Assembly (NCBI GenBank): GCA_964371725.1
Contig: CAYJNQ010000008.1
Span: 4,492 to 68,491, forward strand
Length of the DNA: 64,000 nt
Direction of reading: 5' to 3'
DNA from: JAAYCI01 sp964371725
GTDB lineage: Bacteria; Bacillota; Clostridia; Oscillospirales; Ruminococcaceae
The notes under the pieces are model-generated. The model was not told where the DNA came from, made no database searches, and was given only the letters and a program-made list of their open reading frames with translations. Below, one piece after another: positions 50,585-59,098 of this stretch; positions within the stretch are counted from its first letter, which is position 1, and each line of letters opens with the position of its first letter. The translations under genes were made by a program, and so were the position numbers.

Positions 50585-50617
50585 AAAAAGGGGCAAGTGG
50601 CTTGCCCCTTTTTTTCT
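50585..50617 (+). terminator. Terminator after rplS
   Basis: AAAAAGGGGCAAG (from 50585) pairs with CTTGCCCCTTTTT around a three-base loop, followed by further T. It is strong and symmetrical (A tract on the 5' side). Confidence 0.92.
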
Positions 50618-50647
50618 TTTTTTATCATAGCGGGAGGTGTGCGCTGT

Positions 50648-51184
50648 TTGGAAAAAAGACGTCGTGAAAAAAACACAATGTTGCTGGATTGGTTTGAAGC
50701 CATTTTAATGGCGGTTGTGCTTATGTTTTTGGTGCTTGTGTTTGTGATTCGCATGGTGAATGTCAACGGTGTTTCTATGCAGCCAACATTGCAAGAGGGC
50801 GACGAGCTTATTGTGCTCAGTGCAGCGTATCAGCCACAACATGGGGACATCGTGGTGGTCAGTGGAGACAACACGGTAGGCTCGCCCATTGTTAAACGGG
50901 TTATTGGGCTTGGTGGCGATGAAGTGGATATTGATTTTGAAACAGGGCAAGTAAGCGTAAACGGTGAAGTGCTGCAAGAAGATTATATTTCCGAGCCCAC
51001 CACACTGGCCTATGATGTGCAATTCCCGGTTACTGTGCCCGAAGGGACTCTCTTTTTATTGGGAGACAATCGCCCACAATCGAAAGACAGCCGTGATTCC
51101 GAAATTGGTTTTGTAGACGAGCGAGACCTTTTGGGTGAAGTGGTGTGGCGGCTCTTTCCGGCAAGCCAATTCGGAGGCATATAA
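50648..51184 (+). CDS. lepB: Signal peptidase I
   Basis: Membrane protease that cuts signal peptides from exported proteins. One N-terminal membrane helix (about 12-33) is followed by the catalytic S43 in NGVSMQPTL and general base K83 in IVKRVIGLGGD. GDNRPQSKDSRD is the conserved box E. The start is TTG at 50648, ten bases after GGGAGG (50632-50637). Length of 178 is typical of the Gram-positive type. Its stop overlaps the start of rbgA by one base. Confidence 0.95.
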   Translation: MEKRRREKNTMLLDWFEAILMAVVLMFLVLVFVIRMVNVNGVSMQPTLQEGDELIVLSAAYQPQHGDIVVVSGDNTVGSPIVKRVIGLGGDEVDIDFETGQVSVNGEVLQEDYISEPTTLAYDVQFPVTVPEGTLFLLGDNRPQSKDSRDSEIGFVDERDLLGEVVWRLFPASQFGGI

Positions 51185-52056
51185 TGGCAGAGGACTATGT
51201 GAACCGTCAGAATATTCATTGGTTTCCCGGGCATATGACGCGTACTTTGCGTAGGATGGAAAAACAGATGCCCTTGATAGATGCCGTTGTGCAACTATTG
51301 GATGCACGCATTCCGCAAAGCAGTTTAAATCGAGATTTGCAAACGGTGTATGGCAACAAGCCAAGGCTGTATATTTTGAATAAAAGTGATTTGGCGGACG
51401 AAACGGCAACAGCGCAGTGGGTGCGCTATTTTAAAAAGCAGGGCTACGGTTGTATCTCTTTGGACAGCCGCCGCAAAGGCGCTGCGCAACAGGCAAAAAA
51501 AGTGGTGGAAACCGCACTGGAGGAACTTTTGCAGCGGCGTGCCGAAAAAGGCATGGAAGGGGCCAAAACCCGCTTGATGATAACGGGTATTCCCAATGTG
51601 GGCAAGTCCACATTCATCAATAGCTGGGTGGGTGCTTCCCGTGTGAAAGCGGCCGACAAGCCCGGTGTTACGCGTGGTGAGCAGTGGATTACAAGCGGTG
51701 CATATGAGCTGCTGGACGTGCCGGGTGTGTTGCAAAAAAGATTGGATAGCCCCGAGATGGCGGCGAATCTTGCTTGGATTGGTTCTATACCGGATCACCT
51801 TTTGAACAGCGAGGAAATTGCCGCCGGTCTGCTGGCACAGGTGGCGCCGCTGTTTCCGGAAAAATTGGCCGTTCGCTTCAAATTGGATGCAAGCGCCTTG
51901 CCCGAGGATGGTTTTGCGCTTTTAACCCTCGTTGGGCGTAAGCGTGGAATGCTGGTGAGCGGCGGCGAAGTGAACACAGAGCGCGCAGCCATTGCCGTGT
52001 TGGATGAATTTAGGGCCGGAAAACTGGGGCGTTTTTCTTTGGAGGTGCCACAGTGA
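51184..52056 (+). CDS. rbgA: Ribosome biogenesis GTPase RbgA (YlqF)
   Basis: Circularly permuted GTPase needed for late 50S assembly. The permuted order is visible: NKSD (G4) then GIPNVGKST (G1) then DVPGV (G3). The N-terminal IHWFPGHMTR is diagnostic. GGAGG lies ten bases before ATG 51184. Length of 290 is normal. Cluster rplS-lepB-rbgA-rnhB-yraN is conserved in Bacillota. Confidence 0.96.
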   Translation: MAEDYVNRQNIHWFPGHMTRTLRRMEKQMPLIDAVVQLLDARIPQSSLNRDLQTVYGNKPRLYILNKSDLADETATAQWVRYFKKQGYGCISLDSRRKGAAQQAKKVVETALEELLQRRAEKGMEGAKTRLMITGIPNVGKSTFINSWVGASRVKAADKPGVTRGEQWITSGAYELLDVPGVLQKRLDSPEMAANLAWIGSIPDHLLNSEEIAAGLLAQVAPLFPEKLAVRFKLDASALPEDGFALLTLVGRKRGMLVSGGEVNTERAAIAVLDEFRAGKLGRFSLEVPQ

Positions 52057-52676
52057 AACAGGACAAAGATGTGGCAGAAGCTCTATTTATGTTCGACCGT
52101 TTACAAGGTGCCGAAGCAGGGGTGCTTTGCGGCGTAGACGAGGCCGGACGGGGTCCCTTGTGTGGCCCCGTTACCGTGGCGGCTGTTGTGCTGAACCCAA
52201 GCACACCGCTGGAGGGGTTGAATGACTCAAAAAAAATCAGCGAAAAAAACAGGGAAATTCTATATGAATTGATTGTGGAATCGGCACGTGCTTATTCTGT
52301 TGTGCACATTCCCCCGGATGTAATTGATGAAATTAACATTTTGAACGCAACCCTTTTGGGAATGCGTAGGGCCGTGGAAGCGCTGAATTTAACACCTTGC
52401 AAAGCATTGATAGACGGCAATCGAGCCCCTGCGCTTAGTGTGCCTTGCCATTGTATTGTAAAAGGGGATGCCCATTCTGCTTCTATTGCGGCGGCTTCTG
52501 TTTTGGCAAAAGTATCGCGAGATCGTTTGATGCGGCAGTTGGCCGCAGAATATCCACAATACAAGCTTGAACAGCACAAAGGTTACCCCACAAAATTGCA
52601 CTATGAACTTTTGGCAGAACATGGCGTGGCACCCATTTATCGCAAATCTTTTTTAAAAAAGCGGGGCCTTGCATGA
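52053..52676 (+). CDS. rnhB: Ribonuclease HII
   Basis: Removes ribonucleotides from DNA. The active-site motif is GVDEAGRGPLCGPV, with further carboxylates in LNDSKKIS and IDGNRAP. The start is GTG at 52053, overlapping the rbgA stop. The 207-residue length suits the type with a short N-terminus. ATGA overlap with yraN. Confidence 0.96.
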   Translation: MKQDKDVAEALFMFDRLQGAEAGVLCGVDEAGRGPLCGPVTVAAVVLNPSTPLEGLNDSKKISEKNREILYELIVESARAYSVVHIPPDVIDEINILNATLLGMRRAVEALNLTPCKALIDGNRAPALSVPCHCIVKGDAHSASIAAASVLAKVSRDRLMRQLAAEYPQYKLEQHKGYPTKLHYELLAEHGVAPIYRKSFLKKRGLA

Positions 52677-53017
52677 ACCGGGGCGAATGGGGCGAAAAGT
52701 TGGCCTTGGAATATTACCAAAAAAATGGTTATATTTTACTACAGGCAAACTATCGAACACGCGGTGGGGAAATTGATTTGATTGTGCAAAAACAAAACCG
52801 GTATGTTTTTGCAGAGGTAAAAACCAGATCCGTTGCAACGCCTGTGCGGCCTGCGGCATTTGTGGATATAAAAAAACAAAAAAAAATACAAAATACGGCG
52901 CTGATATATTTGCAAGAAAAAGAACTGGGGGATGTATCCATGCGCTTTGATGTGGTTGAAATTTGGGTGAACAGCAAAGGGGAAAGCCGACTTCACTGTA
53001 TAGAAAATGCATTTTAA
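52673..53017 (+). CDS. yraN: UPF0102 nuclease-like protein YraN
   Basis: A 114-residue protein with an endonuclease-like fold: GEWGEKLALEYYQKNGY at the N-terminus, then RGGEIDLIVQ and FAEVKTRS give the E/D...ExK pattern of Holliday-resolvase-like nucleases. The activity of the family is unproven. It follows rnhB with a four-base overlap, the usual arrangement. Confidence 0.92.
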   Translation: MNRGEWGEKLALEYYQKNGYILLQANYRTRGGEIDLIVQKQNRYVFAEVKTRSVATPVRPAAFVDIKKQKKIQNTALIYLQEKELGDVSMRFDVVEIWVNSKGESRLHCIENAF

Positions 53018-53062
53018 TTCAAAAAATAAATGGGGTGAACGGCTCCAGAAGGGGAGGAAAAA

Positions 53063-54529
53063 ATGAAGTATACAAGCACACGAAACAACGCCTGCCTGGT
53101 GAGCGCGCAGGAGGCTATTTTAAAAGGGATTTCTGAAGACGGTGGCTTGTTTGTGCCTGCGGAATTTCCGAAATTGGATTTAAATTCTTTACAAGGGAAA
53201 AATTATGAAGAAGTGGCTTTAAAAATTTTGCAGGTATTTTTGCCGGATTATTCGGAGGATTTTTTAAAGCAGGCATTGGAAGAAAGTTACACGAAGCAAT
53301 TCAATGGAAAAGCGGGGTATCTGCATTCTTTAAAGGACAATGTGTTTTCGCTGGAATTATGGCACGGGCCAACAGCAGCCTTTAAAGATTATGCCTTGCA
53401 ATTGATGCCAAAACTACTTGTAGAAGCACGCAATATGCAAAACGAAGAAGGAACCACACTTATTTTGGTGGCCACCTCGGGTGATACAGGCAAAGCGGCC
53501 TTGGAAGGTTTCAAGAATTTGCCCGGCACAGCCATTGCCGTGTTTTACCCAAGCGAGGGTGTAAGCGAAATTCAGCGCCTTCAAATGGTTACGCAAGAGG
53601 GCGACAATGTGGCCGTGTTTGGCTTGCAAGGGAATTTTGATGATGCACAGCGCGAAGTGAAAAAAGCCTTTGGTGACGAGGCACTTGCCCAAAAATTACA
53701 AACGTGTTCGGTTAAATTTTCCAGTGCAAATTCCATCAATTGGGGGCGTTTACTACCCCAGATTGTCTATTATTTTACCAGTTATTTCAAAGTGTGCGAA
53801 ACCGGCTCTTTGCAGTTGGGAGAGCCCCTTGATTTTTGTGTTCCAACCGGCAATTTCGGCGATATTTTGGCCGGTTGGTATGCAAAACAAATGGGTTTGC
53901 CGGTTGGGCAACTGATTTGCGCTTCCAACGAAAACAATGTGTTGACAGATTTCTTTGAAACCGGCCACTATCGCGCGGAGCGCCCGTTCTACAAAACCAG
54001 CTCGCCTTCTATGGATATTTTGGTGTCGTCTAATTTAGAGCGGCTTCTTTATCACGAATGCCAAAACGCCGAAACCGTGCGTTCTTGGATGCAAAGCCTT
54101 GCCACAGTGGGGAATTACCAAATTGATGCCGAAACCCACAAAGCTATTTCGGAAAGTTTTGCGGGTGGTTTTGCAAGCGAATCGGAAGTTGGAACTGAAA
54201 TTCTGCGCCTGTTCGAGGAGCAAAACTATCTGTGCGACCCTCACACAGCCGTGGCATTTTGTGTTTTAAACAAGTTGAAAAGAGAAAAAAACCGCCCCTG
54301 TGTGGTGCTCTCTACAGCAAGCCCTTATAAATTTTGCGAAAAAGTGCTCACTTCTCTTGGGCAGGATGCACCCAAAGACGTGGAAAAGGCCATTCTTTTA
54401 TTGGAAAGCCTAAGCGGAACAAAAGCACCCAAGTCTCTTGTGGGGCTGGATACAAAAGAGCAGCGTTTCCACAAAGTGTTGGCCCAAAACGAGGTGTCCA
54501 AAGCGGCACTGAGTTTGTTTGTAAAGTAG
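53063..54529 (+). CDS. thrC: Threonine synthase
   Basis: PLP enzyme converting phosphohomoserine to threonine, 488 residues. The N-terminal YTSTRN and the PLP lysine in HGPTAAFKDYALQLMPKLL place it with the long (E. coli/yeast-like) class. VATSGDTGKAALEG and CVPTGNFGDILAG are the phosphate-binding loops. GGGGAGG lies before ATG 53063. thrA/thrB are not nearby. Confidence 0.96.
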   Translation: MKYTSTRNNACLVSAQEAILKGISEDGGLFVPAEFPKLDLNSLQGKNYEEVALKILQVFLPDYSEDFLKQALEESYTKQFNGKAGYLHSLKDNVFSLELWHGPTAAFKDYALQLMPKLLVEARNMQNEEGTTLILVATSGDTGKAALEGFKNLPGTAIAVFYPSEGVSEIQRLQMVTQEGDNVAVFGLQGNFDDAQREVKKAFGDEALAQKLQTCSVKFSSANSINWGRLLPQIVYYFTSYFKVCETGSLQLGEPLDFCVPTGNFGDILAGWYAKQMGLPVGQLICASNENNVLTDFFETGHYRAERPFYKTSSPSMDILVSSNLERLLYHECQNAETVRSWMQSLATVGNYQIDAETHKAISESFAGGFASESEVGTEILRLFEEQNYLCDPHTAVAFCVLNKLKREKNRPCVVLSTASPYKFCEKVLTSLGQDAPKDVEKAILLLESLSGTKAPKSLVGLDTKEQRFHKVLAQNEVSKAALSLFVK

Positions 54530-54533
54530 CGCC

Positions 54534-55250
54534 ATGGCCTTATTTTGTATCGGGGATTTGCATTTGTCACACGGGTGCGACAAGCCCATGGATATTTTCA
54601 AAGGCTGGGAAGGCTATGTGCCAAAATTGGAACACAATTGGCGAGCGCAAGTGGACGAAGAAGACACCGTGGTGCTCGCGGGTGACATCAGCTGGGCAAT
54701 GAAACTGGAAGACTGTATTGCGGATTTTCGTTTTCTGGAAAATTTGCCCGGAAGAAAATTGATTGTAAAGGGCAACCACGATTTATGGTGGAGCACGGTT
54801 TCCAAGATGAATGCTTTTTTGGAAAACAATGGATTACACAGTTTGCATTTTTTGCATAACAACTGCTTTTTTGAACAGGAAATGGCTTTGTGTGCAAGTC
54901 GGGGCTGGATGAGCGAAAAGCTGCAAGGGCATGATGCGAAAATGATTCACAGAGAGGCACAGCGTTTGGGTTTTTCGCTGGAGATGGCCGAGAAACAATG
55001 CCCGAAAGCCGAAAAATTGGTTTTTCTACATTATCCGCCATTTTATTCGGGGCAGGCGGCAAAAGAGCTGGTGGATGTGATGCAACAACACAAGGTAACG
55101 CGTTGTTTTTATGGGCATTTGCATGGGCACTCGATTCGGGTTGCCATCGAGGGTGTGGTGGATGGAATTGAATACCGGCTGATAAGCGCGGACAAACTAC
55201 AATTTTGCCTGCAAAGGGTTCCTGAACAAACGGCAGAAAAACAGCCGTGA
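54534..55250 (+). CDS. Metallophosphoesterase of unknown substrate
   Basis: A 238-residue calcineurin-like phosphoesterase. Metal-binding motifs in order are GDLHLSH, LAGDISWAM, VKGNHDLWW, LHYPPF and FYGHLHGHS. Relatives are annotated simply as metallophosphoesterases; nothing shows the substrate. ATG at 54534 is five bases after the thrC stop. Confidence 0.85.
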   Translation: MALFCIGDLHLSHGCDKPMDIFKGWEGYVPKLEHNWRAQVDEEDTVVLAGDISWAMKLEDCIADFRFLENLPGRKLIVKGNHDLWWSTVSKMNAFLENNGLHSLHFLHNNCFFEQEMALCASRGWMSEKLQGHDAKMIHREAQRLGFSLEMAEKQCPKAEKLVFLHYPPFYSGQAAKELVDVMQQHKVTRCFYGHLHGHSIRVAIEGVVDGIEYRLISADKLQFCLQRVPEQTAEKQP

Positions 55251-55261
55251 TTTCCGAAAAA

Positions 55262-55293
55262 ATGCCACAAAAAACAACAAAAAACTGTGGCAT
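55262..55293. promoter_or_regulatory. Inverted repeat overlapping the tig -35 region
   Basis: ATGCCACA (55262-55269) and TGTGGCAT (55286-55293) are perfect inverted 8-mers separated by 16 bases. The right arm contains the likely -35 box. No T run follows, so a terminator is less likely than a binding site. Confidence 0.4.
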
Positions 55294-55316
55294 TCATAAA
55301 TAAAATGTGATATAAT
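55288..55316 (+). promoter_or_regulatory. Promoter of tig
   Basis: TGGCAT (55288-55293), 17 bases, TATAAT (55311-55316), about 30 bases before the trigger factor start. The -10 is perfect and the -35 weak. Confidence 0.65.
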
Positions 55317-55346
55317 AAAACTACTATGCAGTGATGGAGGCAATGG

Positions 55347-56780
55347 ATGAAACTCAATAAACACGAGAAAATCGCAAGTTCAAGCTATGAGATGTTTTTG
55401 TTGGTAGAACCGGATGAATTTAAAGAGGCAGTAAGCAAGGCTTATCGCAAAGAAGTAAAAAAATACAATGTTCCGGGGTTCCGCAAGGGACGTGCACCGC
55501 GCAACCTGATTGAAAAAATGTACGGTCACGATGTGTTTTATTATGATGCCCTGAATGAGGTGTTCCCGGTTGTGTACGAAGAGGCCATTGCGGAAATTGG
55601 CATTGAGCCTGTGGATTCGCCTGAAGTATCGCCCGAAAGTATGTCTTTAGAAGAGGGCGCTGTGCTGAAAATTACGGTGACAATCAAGCCGGAGCTTGAC
55701 ATTCAAGACTATGAGGGACTTGAGCTGGAGCGTCGCTATCCCAAAGTGGAAGCCGATATGGTGGAAGGCGAACTTTCGCGCATGCAAGAGCGCAACTCGC
55801 GCCTCCTTGCCCGAGAAGGAAAGGCCGAGAATGGAGACATCGTAACGCTGGACTACGAGGGAAAAGTGGACGATGTGCCCTTCGACGGCGGCAAGGCAGA
55901 AGGCCACAAACTTACTTTGGGCTCGAAACAATTTATTGAGGGTTTTGAAGAACAACTCATAGGGCATGAAGTGGGTGAGGAGTTTGCCATCAACGTCACC
56001 TTCCCCGAAGAGTATCATGCGACGGATCTAGCCGGAAAACCGGCTGTATTCACCGTGAAAATTCATGAAATTCAGCTCAAAGAGTTGCCGGCGCTCGACG
56101 ATGAATTCGCAAAAGATGTGAGCGATTTCGACACGCTGGAGGCACTCAAAGAGGACATCACACAAAAATTGCAAGAGCAACTGGATGCACAGGCCGAGCA
56201 AGAAATGGAAAATATGCTGGCTGAATTGCTGGTTGAAAAATTGCAAGGTGATGTGCCGGAGGTAATGATAGAGCGCCGTGTGGATGAAATGGTGCAAGAT
56301 TTTGCCATGCGTTTGCAACAGCAAGGGATGGACTTTAAGCAGTATATGCAATTTGCCGGTGACGACATGGCCGGATTCCGCAACGGTTTCCGAAAACAGG
56401 CTGAAACCATGGTGAAAATGCGCCTGGCCCTAGAGGCCGTTGCACGCATTCATGAGTTGAATGTGGACGAAGAGGCACTGAGTGAAGAGTTCAAGAAAAT
56501 AGCCGAAAAATACCAGATGGACGATGAAACCGTGCGCAAATTGATGCCGGAAGACGAAGTGAAAAAAGATCTTTTGGTAACAAAGGCCTTGGAACATGTG
56601 AAGAGCAAGGCGAAAATTGTTGAGAAAAAGATAGAGGAAACCGCCAAAAAAGCGGAAAAAAAAGTAGAAAAAACAGCTGAAAAAGTGGCAAAAAAAGCGG
56701 GAAAAACGGCTGAAAAAGCTGAAAAAAAGACAAGCAAAAAGAAGGCTGAAACCAAAAAAACAGAAAATGATGCAGAATAA
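55347..56780 (+). CDS. tig: Trigger factor with lysine-rich C-terminal tail
   Basis: Ribosome-bound chaperone and peptidyl-prolyl isomerase. The ribosome-binding signature VPGFRKGRAPRNLIEK is near residues 41-56; the FKBP-like domain begins near 150 (GDIVTLDYEGKVDDVPFDGG and ERF-like region EFAINVTFPEEYH); the substrate-binding domain runs to about 415. A further ~60 residues (about 418-477) are a repetitive Lys/Ala/Glu/Thr tail built on KKAEKKVEKTAEK-like units, which most trigger factors lack. Length of 477 exceeds the usual ~430 for this reason. ATG at 55347 with GGAGG upstream. It heads the tig-clpP-clpX region. Confidence 0.95.
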   Translation: MKLNKHEKIASSSYEMFLLVEPDEFKEAVSKAYRKEVKKYNVPGFRKGRAPRNLIEKMYGHDVFYYDALNEVFPVVYEEAIAEIGIEPVDSPEVSPESMSLEEGAVLKITVTIKPELDIQDYEGLELERRYPKVEADMVEGELSRMQERNSRLLAREGKAENGDIVTLDYEGKVDDVPFDGGKAEGHKLTLGSKQFIEGFEEQLIGHEVGEEFAINVTFPEEYHATDLAGKPAVFTVKIHEIQLKELPALDDEFAKDVSDFDTLEALKEDITQKLQEQLDAQAEQEMENMLAELLVEKLQGDVPEVMIERRVDEMVQDFAMRLQQQGMDFKQYMQFAGDDMAGFRNGFRKQAETMVKMRLALEAVARIHELNVDEEALSEEFKKIAEKYQMDDETVRKLMPEDEVKKDLLVTKALEHVKSKAKIVEKKIEETAKKAEKKVEKTAEKVAKKAGKTAEKAEKKTSKKKAETKKTENDAE

Positions 56781-56806
56781 TAAGCTGCCTTTTTAACAAA
56801 ATTCAC

Positions 56807-56845
56807 ATGTTTGACCGATACAATGTATTTGTATCGGTCAAACAT
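56807..56845. repeat. Perfect 17-bp inverted repeat between tig and clpP
   Basis: ATGTTTGACCGATACAA (56807-56823), five-base loop, TTGTATCGGTCAAACAT (56829-56845). Every position pairs. No T run follows (ATAGGAATAAAT), so it is not a standard terminator. Each arm contains the heptamer GGTCAAA (or its complement), which resembles a CtsR half-site, but in inverted not direct orientation. Confidence 0.9.
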
Positions 56846-56870
56846 ATAGGAATAAATAGGAGGCAAAACA

Positions 56871-57461
56871 ATGTATATGAGCAATTTGGTGCCCTACGTG
56901 GTAGAGCAAACCGCACGCGGCGAGCGCAGTTATGATATTTTTTCAAGACTTTTAAACGATAGAATCATCATGTTGAGTGACCAAGTGAATGACACAACGG
57001 CCAGTTTGGTGGTGGCACAGCTCTTGTATTTAGAGGGGCAAGACCCGGAAAAGGACATCAGTTTGTATATCAATAGCCCGGGTGGTTCTATCACTTCCGG
57101 CATGGCTATTTATGACACGATGCAGTATATTAAATGCGATGTATCCACCATTTGTGTAGGCATGGCCGCTTCCATGGGGGCTTTTCTACTGGGCGCCGGT
57201 GCCAAGGGAAAAAGAATGGCTCTGCCCAATAGTGAAGTGATGATTCATCAGCCTTCCGGCGGTGCCCAAGGTACAACCAGTGATGTGAAGATTGCCATCG
57301 ATAGGATGGTGCGTATGCGCAGCAGCATCAATAAAATTTTGGCAGATGCCACAGGGCAAACGTTGAAAACCATTGAAAAAGATACCGAACGCGATTATTT
57401 CATGACGGCCGAGGAAGCCGTTCAATATGGAATTATTGATAAAGTAATCACAAATCGATAG
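56871..57461 (+). CDS. clpP: ATP-dependent Clp protease proteolytic subunit
   Basis: Serine protease barrel used with ClpX/ClpC. The catalytic triad is S101 (GMAASMGAFLL), H126 (EVMIHQPSGG) and D175 (TERDYFM). Length of 196 is normal. The ATG at 56871 is seven bases after AGGAGG (56858-56863). clpX follows 34 bases later. Confidence 0.97.
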   Translation: MYMSNLVPYVVEQTARGERSYDIFSRLLNDRIIMLSDQVNDTTASLVVAQLLYLEGQDPEKDISLYINSPGGSITSGMAIYDTMQYIKCDVSTICVGMAASMGAFLLGAGAKGKRMALPNSEVMIHQPSGGAQGTTSDVKIAIDRMVRMRSSINKILADATGQTLKTIEKDTERDYFMTAEEAVQYGIIDKVITNR

Positions 57462-57495
57462 TAAAAAAGATGAAACAAAGTGAAAAAGGAGCAAT

Positions 57496-58833
57496 ATGGC
57501 GACAAATGGCAAAAGTACCGGCGGAAAAGACAAAACCTTGATTTGTAGTTTCTGTGGTAAAAATCAGGATGATGTGGAGCGCATGGTCATCGGGCCGGGC
57601 GTCAATATTTGCAATGAGTGTATTGAACTTTGTTATTCCTTGTTGGGGAATGAAGATGATCCCATGCATCAAACCCATACACAAACCGGGAAAGGGCATA
57701 CAAGCGGAAATGAGAGTGCATCTTACCGGTTTGACGATATCAAAGTGTTGACACCGCAAGAAATTAAAACCGGTCTTGACCAATATGTCATCGGGCAAGA
57801 TATGGCCAAAACGGTGTTGTCGGTGGCTGTGTACAACCACTATAAGCGCATTCAAGCCTCGGTTGTGGAGGAAGTAGAGCTACAAAAAAGCAATGTGCTA
57901 CTTTTGGGTCCTTCCGGTGTTGGCAAAACCTTGCTTGCCCAAACTTTGGCACAGATGCTTGGGGTTCCATTCGCCATTGCAGATGCCACCACGCTCACCG
58001 AAGCCGGATATGTGGGTGAAGATGTGGAAAATATCCTGTTGAAGCTCATTCAAGCCGCCGATTTCGATGTAGAACGTGCCGAGCGTGGTATCATCTACAT
58101 TGATGAAATCGATAAAATCACGCGAAAAAGTGAAAACCCTTCGATTACACGAGATGTGGGCGGAGAGGGTGTGCAACAGGCTTTGCTTAAAATTATTGAG
58201 GGCACAGTCAGCAATGTGCCCCCTCAAGGTGGGCGCAAACATCCGCAACAGGAATTCATTCAAATCAACACAAAAAATATTCTATTTATCTGCGGTGGTG
58301 CCTTTGACGGCCTTGAAAAATTGATTGAAAAAAGAACCGACACCTCTTCTCTTGGCTTTGGTGCCACGCTGAAAGAGGATGCAAGCGATGCAAAACAACG
58401 TCTTTTTGAAAAAGTGGAACCGCATGATATCGTAAAATTTGGGCTAATTCCGGAGCTGGTTGGACGTATCCCGGTTTTAACCGTGCTGGATGCCATGGAT
58501 GAAGCGGCACTGGTACGCGTGCTGAAAGAACCCAAAAACAGCCTCGTGAAGCAATATAAAATGTTGTTTCAGCTTGACAATGTGGAGTTGGATTTTACAG
58601 ATGGTGCCCTCCACGCTGTGGCCAAAAAAGCCATTGAGCTGAAAAGTGGTGCACGCGGTTTGCGTAGCATTATGGAAAAAATTCTAATGGGTGTGATGTT
58701 TGAAATTCCCAGCGACCCCACCATCATCAAGGTGACCATCAACGAACGCGTGGTGGATAAGGGTGCAAAACCGAAATTGGATTTTGGGGCGAAAAGAAAG
58801 CGTTATAAAAATAATGGCACGCAAACAGCCTAG
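57496..58833 (+). CDS. clpX: ATP-dependent Clp protease ATP-binding subunit ClpX
   Basis: AAA+ unfoldase partner of ClpP. The N-terminal zinc-binding domain has CSFCGKNQDDVERM...CNECIELC. Walker A is GPSGVGKTLL and Walker B IIYIDEIDKI; the pore loop GYVGED and IGF-like ClpP-contact region (LGFGATL) are seen. Length of 445 is slightly long, with a basic C-terminus. ATG at 57496 has AAAGGAG upstream. Confidence 0.97.
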   Translation: MATNGKSTGGKDKTLICSFCGKNQDDVERMVIGPGVNICNECIELCYSLLGNEDDPMHQTHTQTGKGHTSGNESASYRFDDIKVLTPQEIKTGLDQYVIGQDMAKTVLSVAVYNHYKRIQASVVEEVELQKSNVLLLGPSGVGKTLLAQTLAQMLGVPFAIADATTLTEAGYVGEDVENILLKLIQAADFDVERAERGIIYIDEIDKITRKSENPSITRDVGGEGVQQALLKIIEGTVSNVPPQGGRKHPQQEFIQINTKNILFICGGAFDGLEKLIEKRTDTSSLGFGATLKEDASDAKQRLFEKVEPHDIVKFGLIPELVGRIPVLTVLDAMDEAALVRVLKEPKNSLVKQYKMLFQLDNVELDFTDGALHAVAKKAIELKSGARGLRSIMEKILMGVMFEIPSDPTIIKVTINERVVDKGAKPKLDFGAKRKRYKNNGTQTA

Positions 58834-58862
58834 ATAGTTGAAATTTTATTGAATAAAAATAG

Positions 58863-58900
58863 GATAAGAGGCAACCGATGGTGGCTTCTTATCTTTTTTA
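58863..58900 (+). terminator. Terminator after clpX
   Basis: GATAAGAGGCAACC pairs with GGTGGCTTCTTATC with two mismatches, then six T. Confidence 0.85.
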
Positions 58901-58930
58901 TTATTCTCAGATAAATTCATCTGGTTTTTC

Positions 58931-58959
58931 TTGATTTTCACACAAATTAACCGTATAAT
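58931..58959 (+). promoter_or_regulatory. Promoter of lon
   Basis: TTGATT (58931-58936), 17 bases, TATAAT (58954-58959). A leader of about 130 bases precedes the lon start; I see no named regulatory RNA, CIRCE element or tandem CtsR box in it. Confidence 0.75.
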
Positions 58960-59098
58960 AAAGATGTTAGCAGTGTGTGCATTTGATTGCTAATTCTGTG
59001 TCGTAGCTTGACTGTATAAACGTATTTCTGTTCCATGAAATAAATAAAAAGTCTCTTCCAAAATGATGAATGGCTTTTTTTGAATAAAGGAGATATCC

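Noticed and set aside
56807..56870. Canonical CtsR operator at clpP
   Set aside because: CtsR sites are direct tandem GGTCAAA heptamers about three bases apart; here single heptamers occur in inverted orientation 22 bases apart.
58960..59098. Heat-shock CIRCE element before lon
   Set aside because: No TTAGCACTC-N9-GAGTGCTAA-like dyad is present; the sequence TTAGCA near 58978 has no partner arm.
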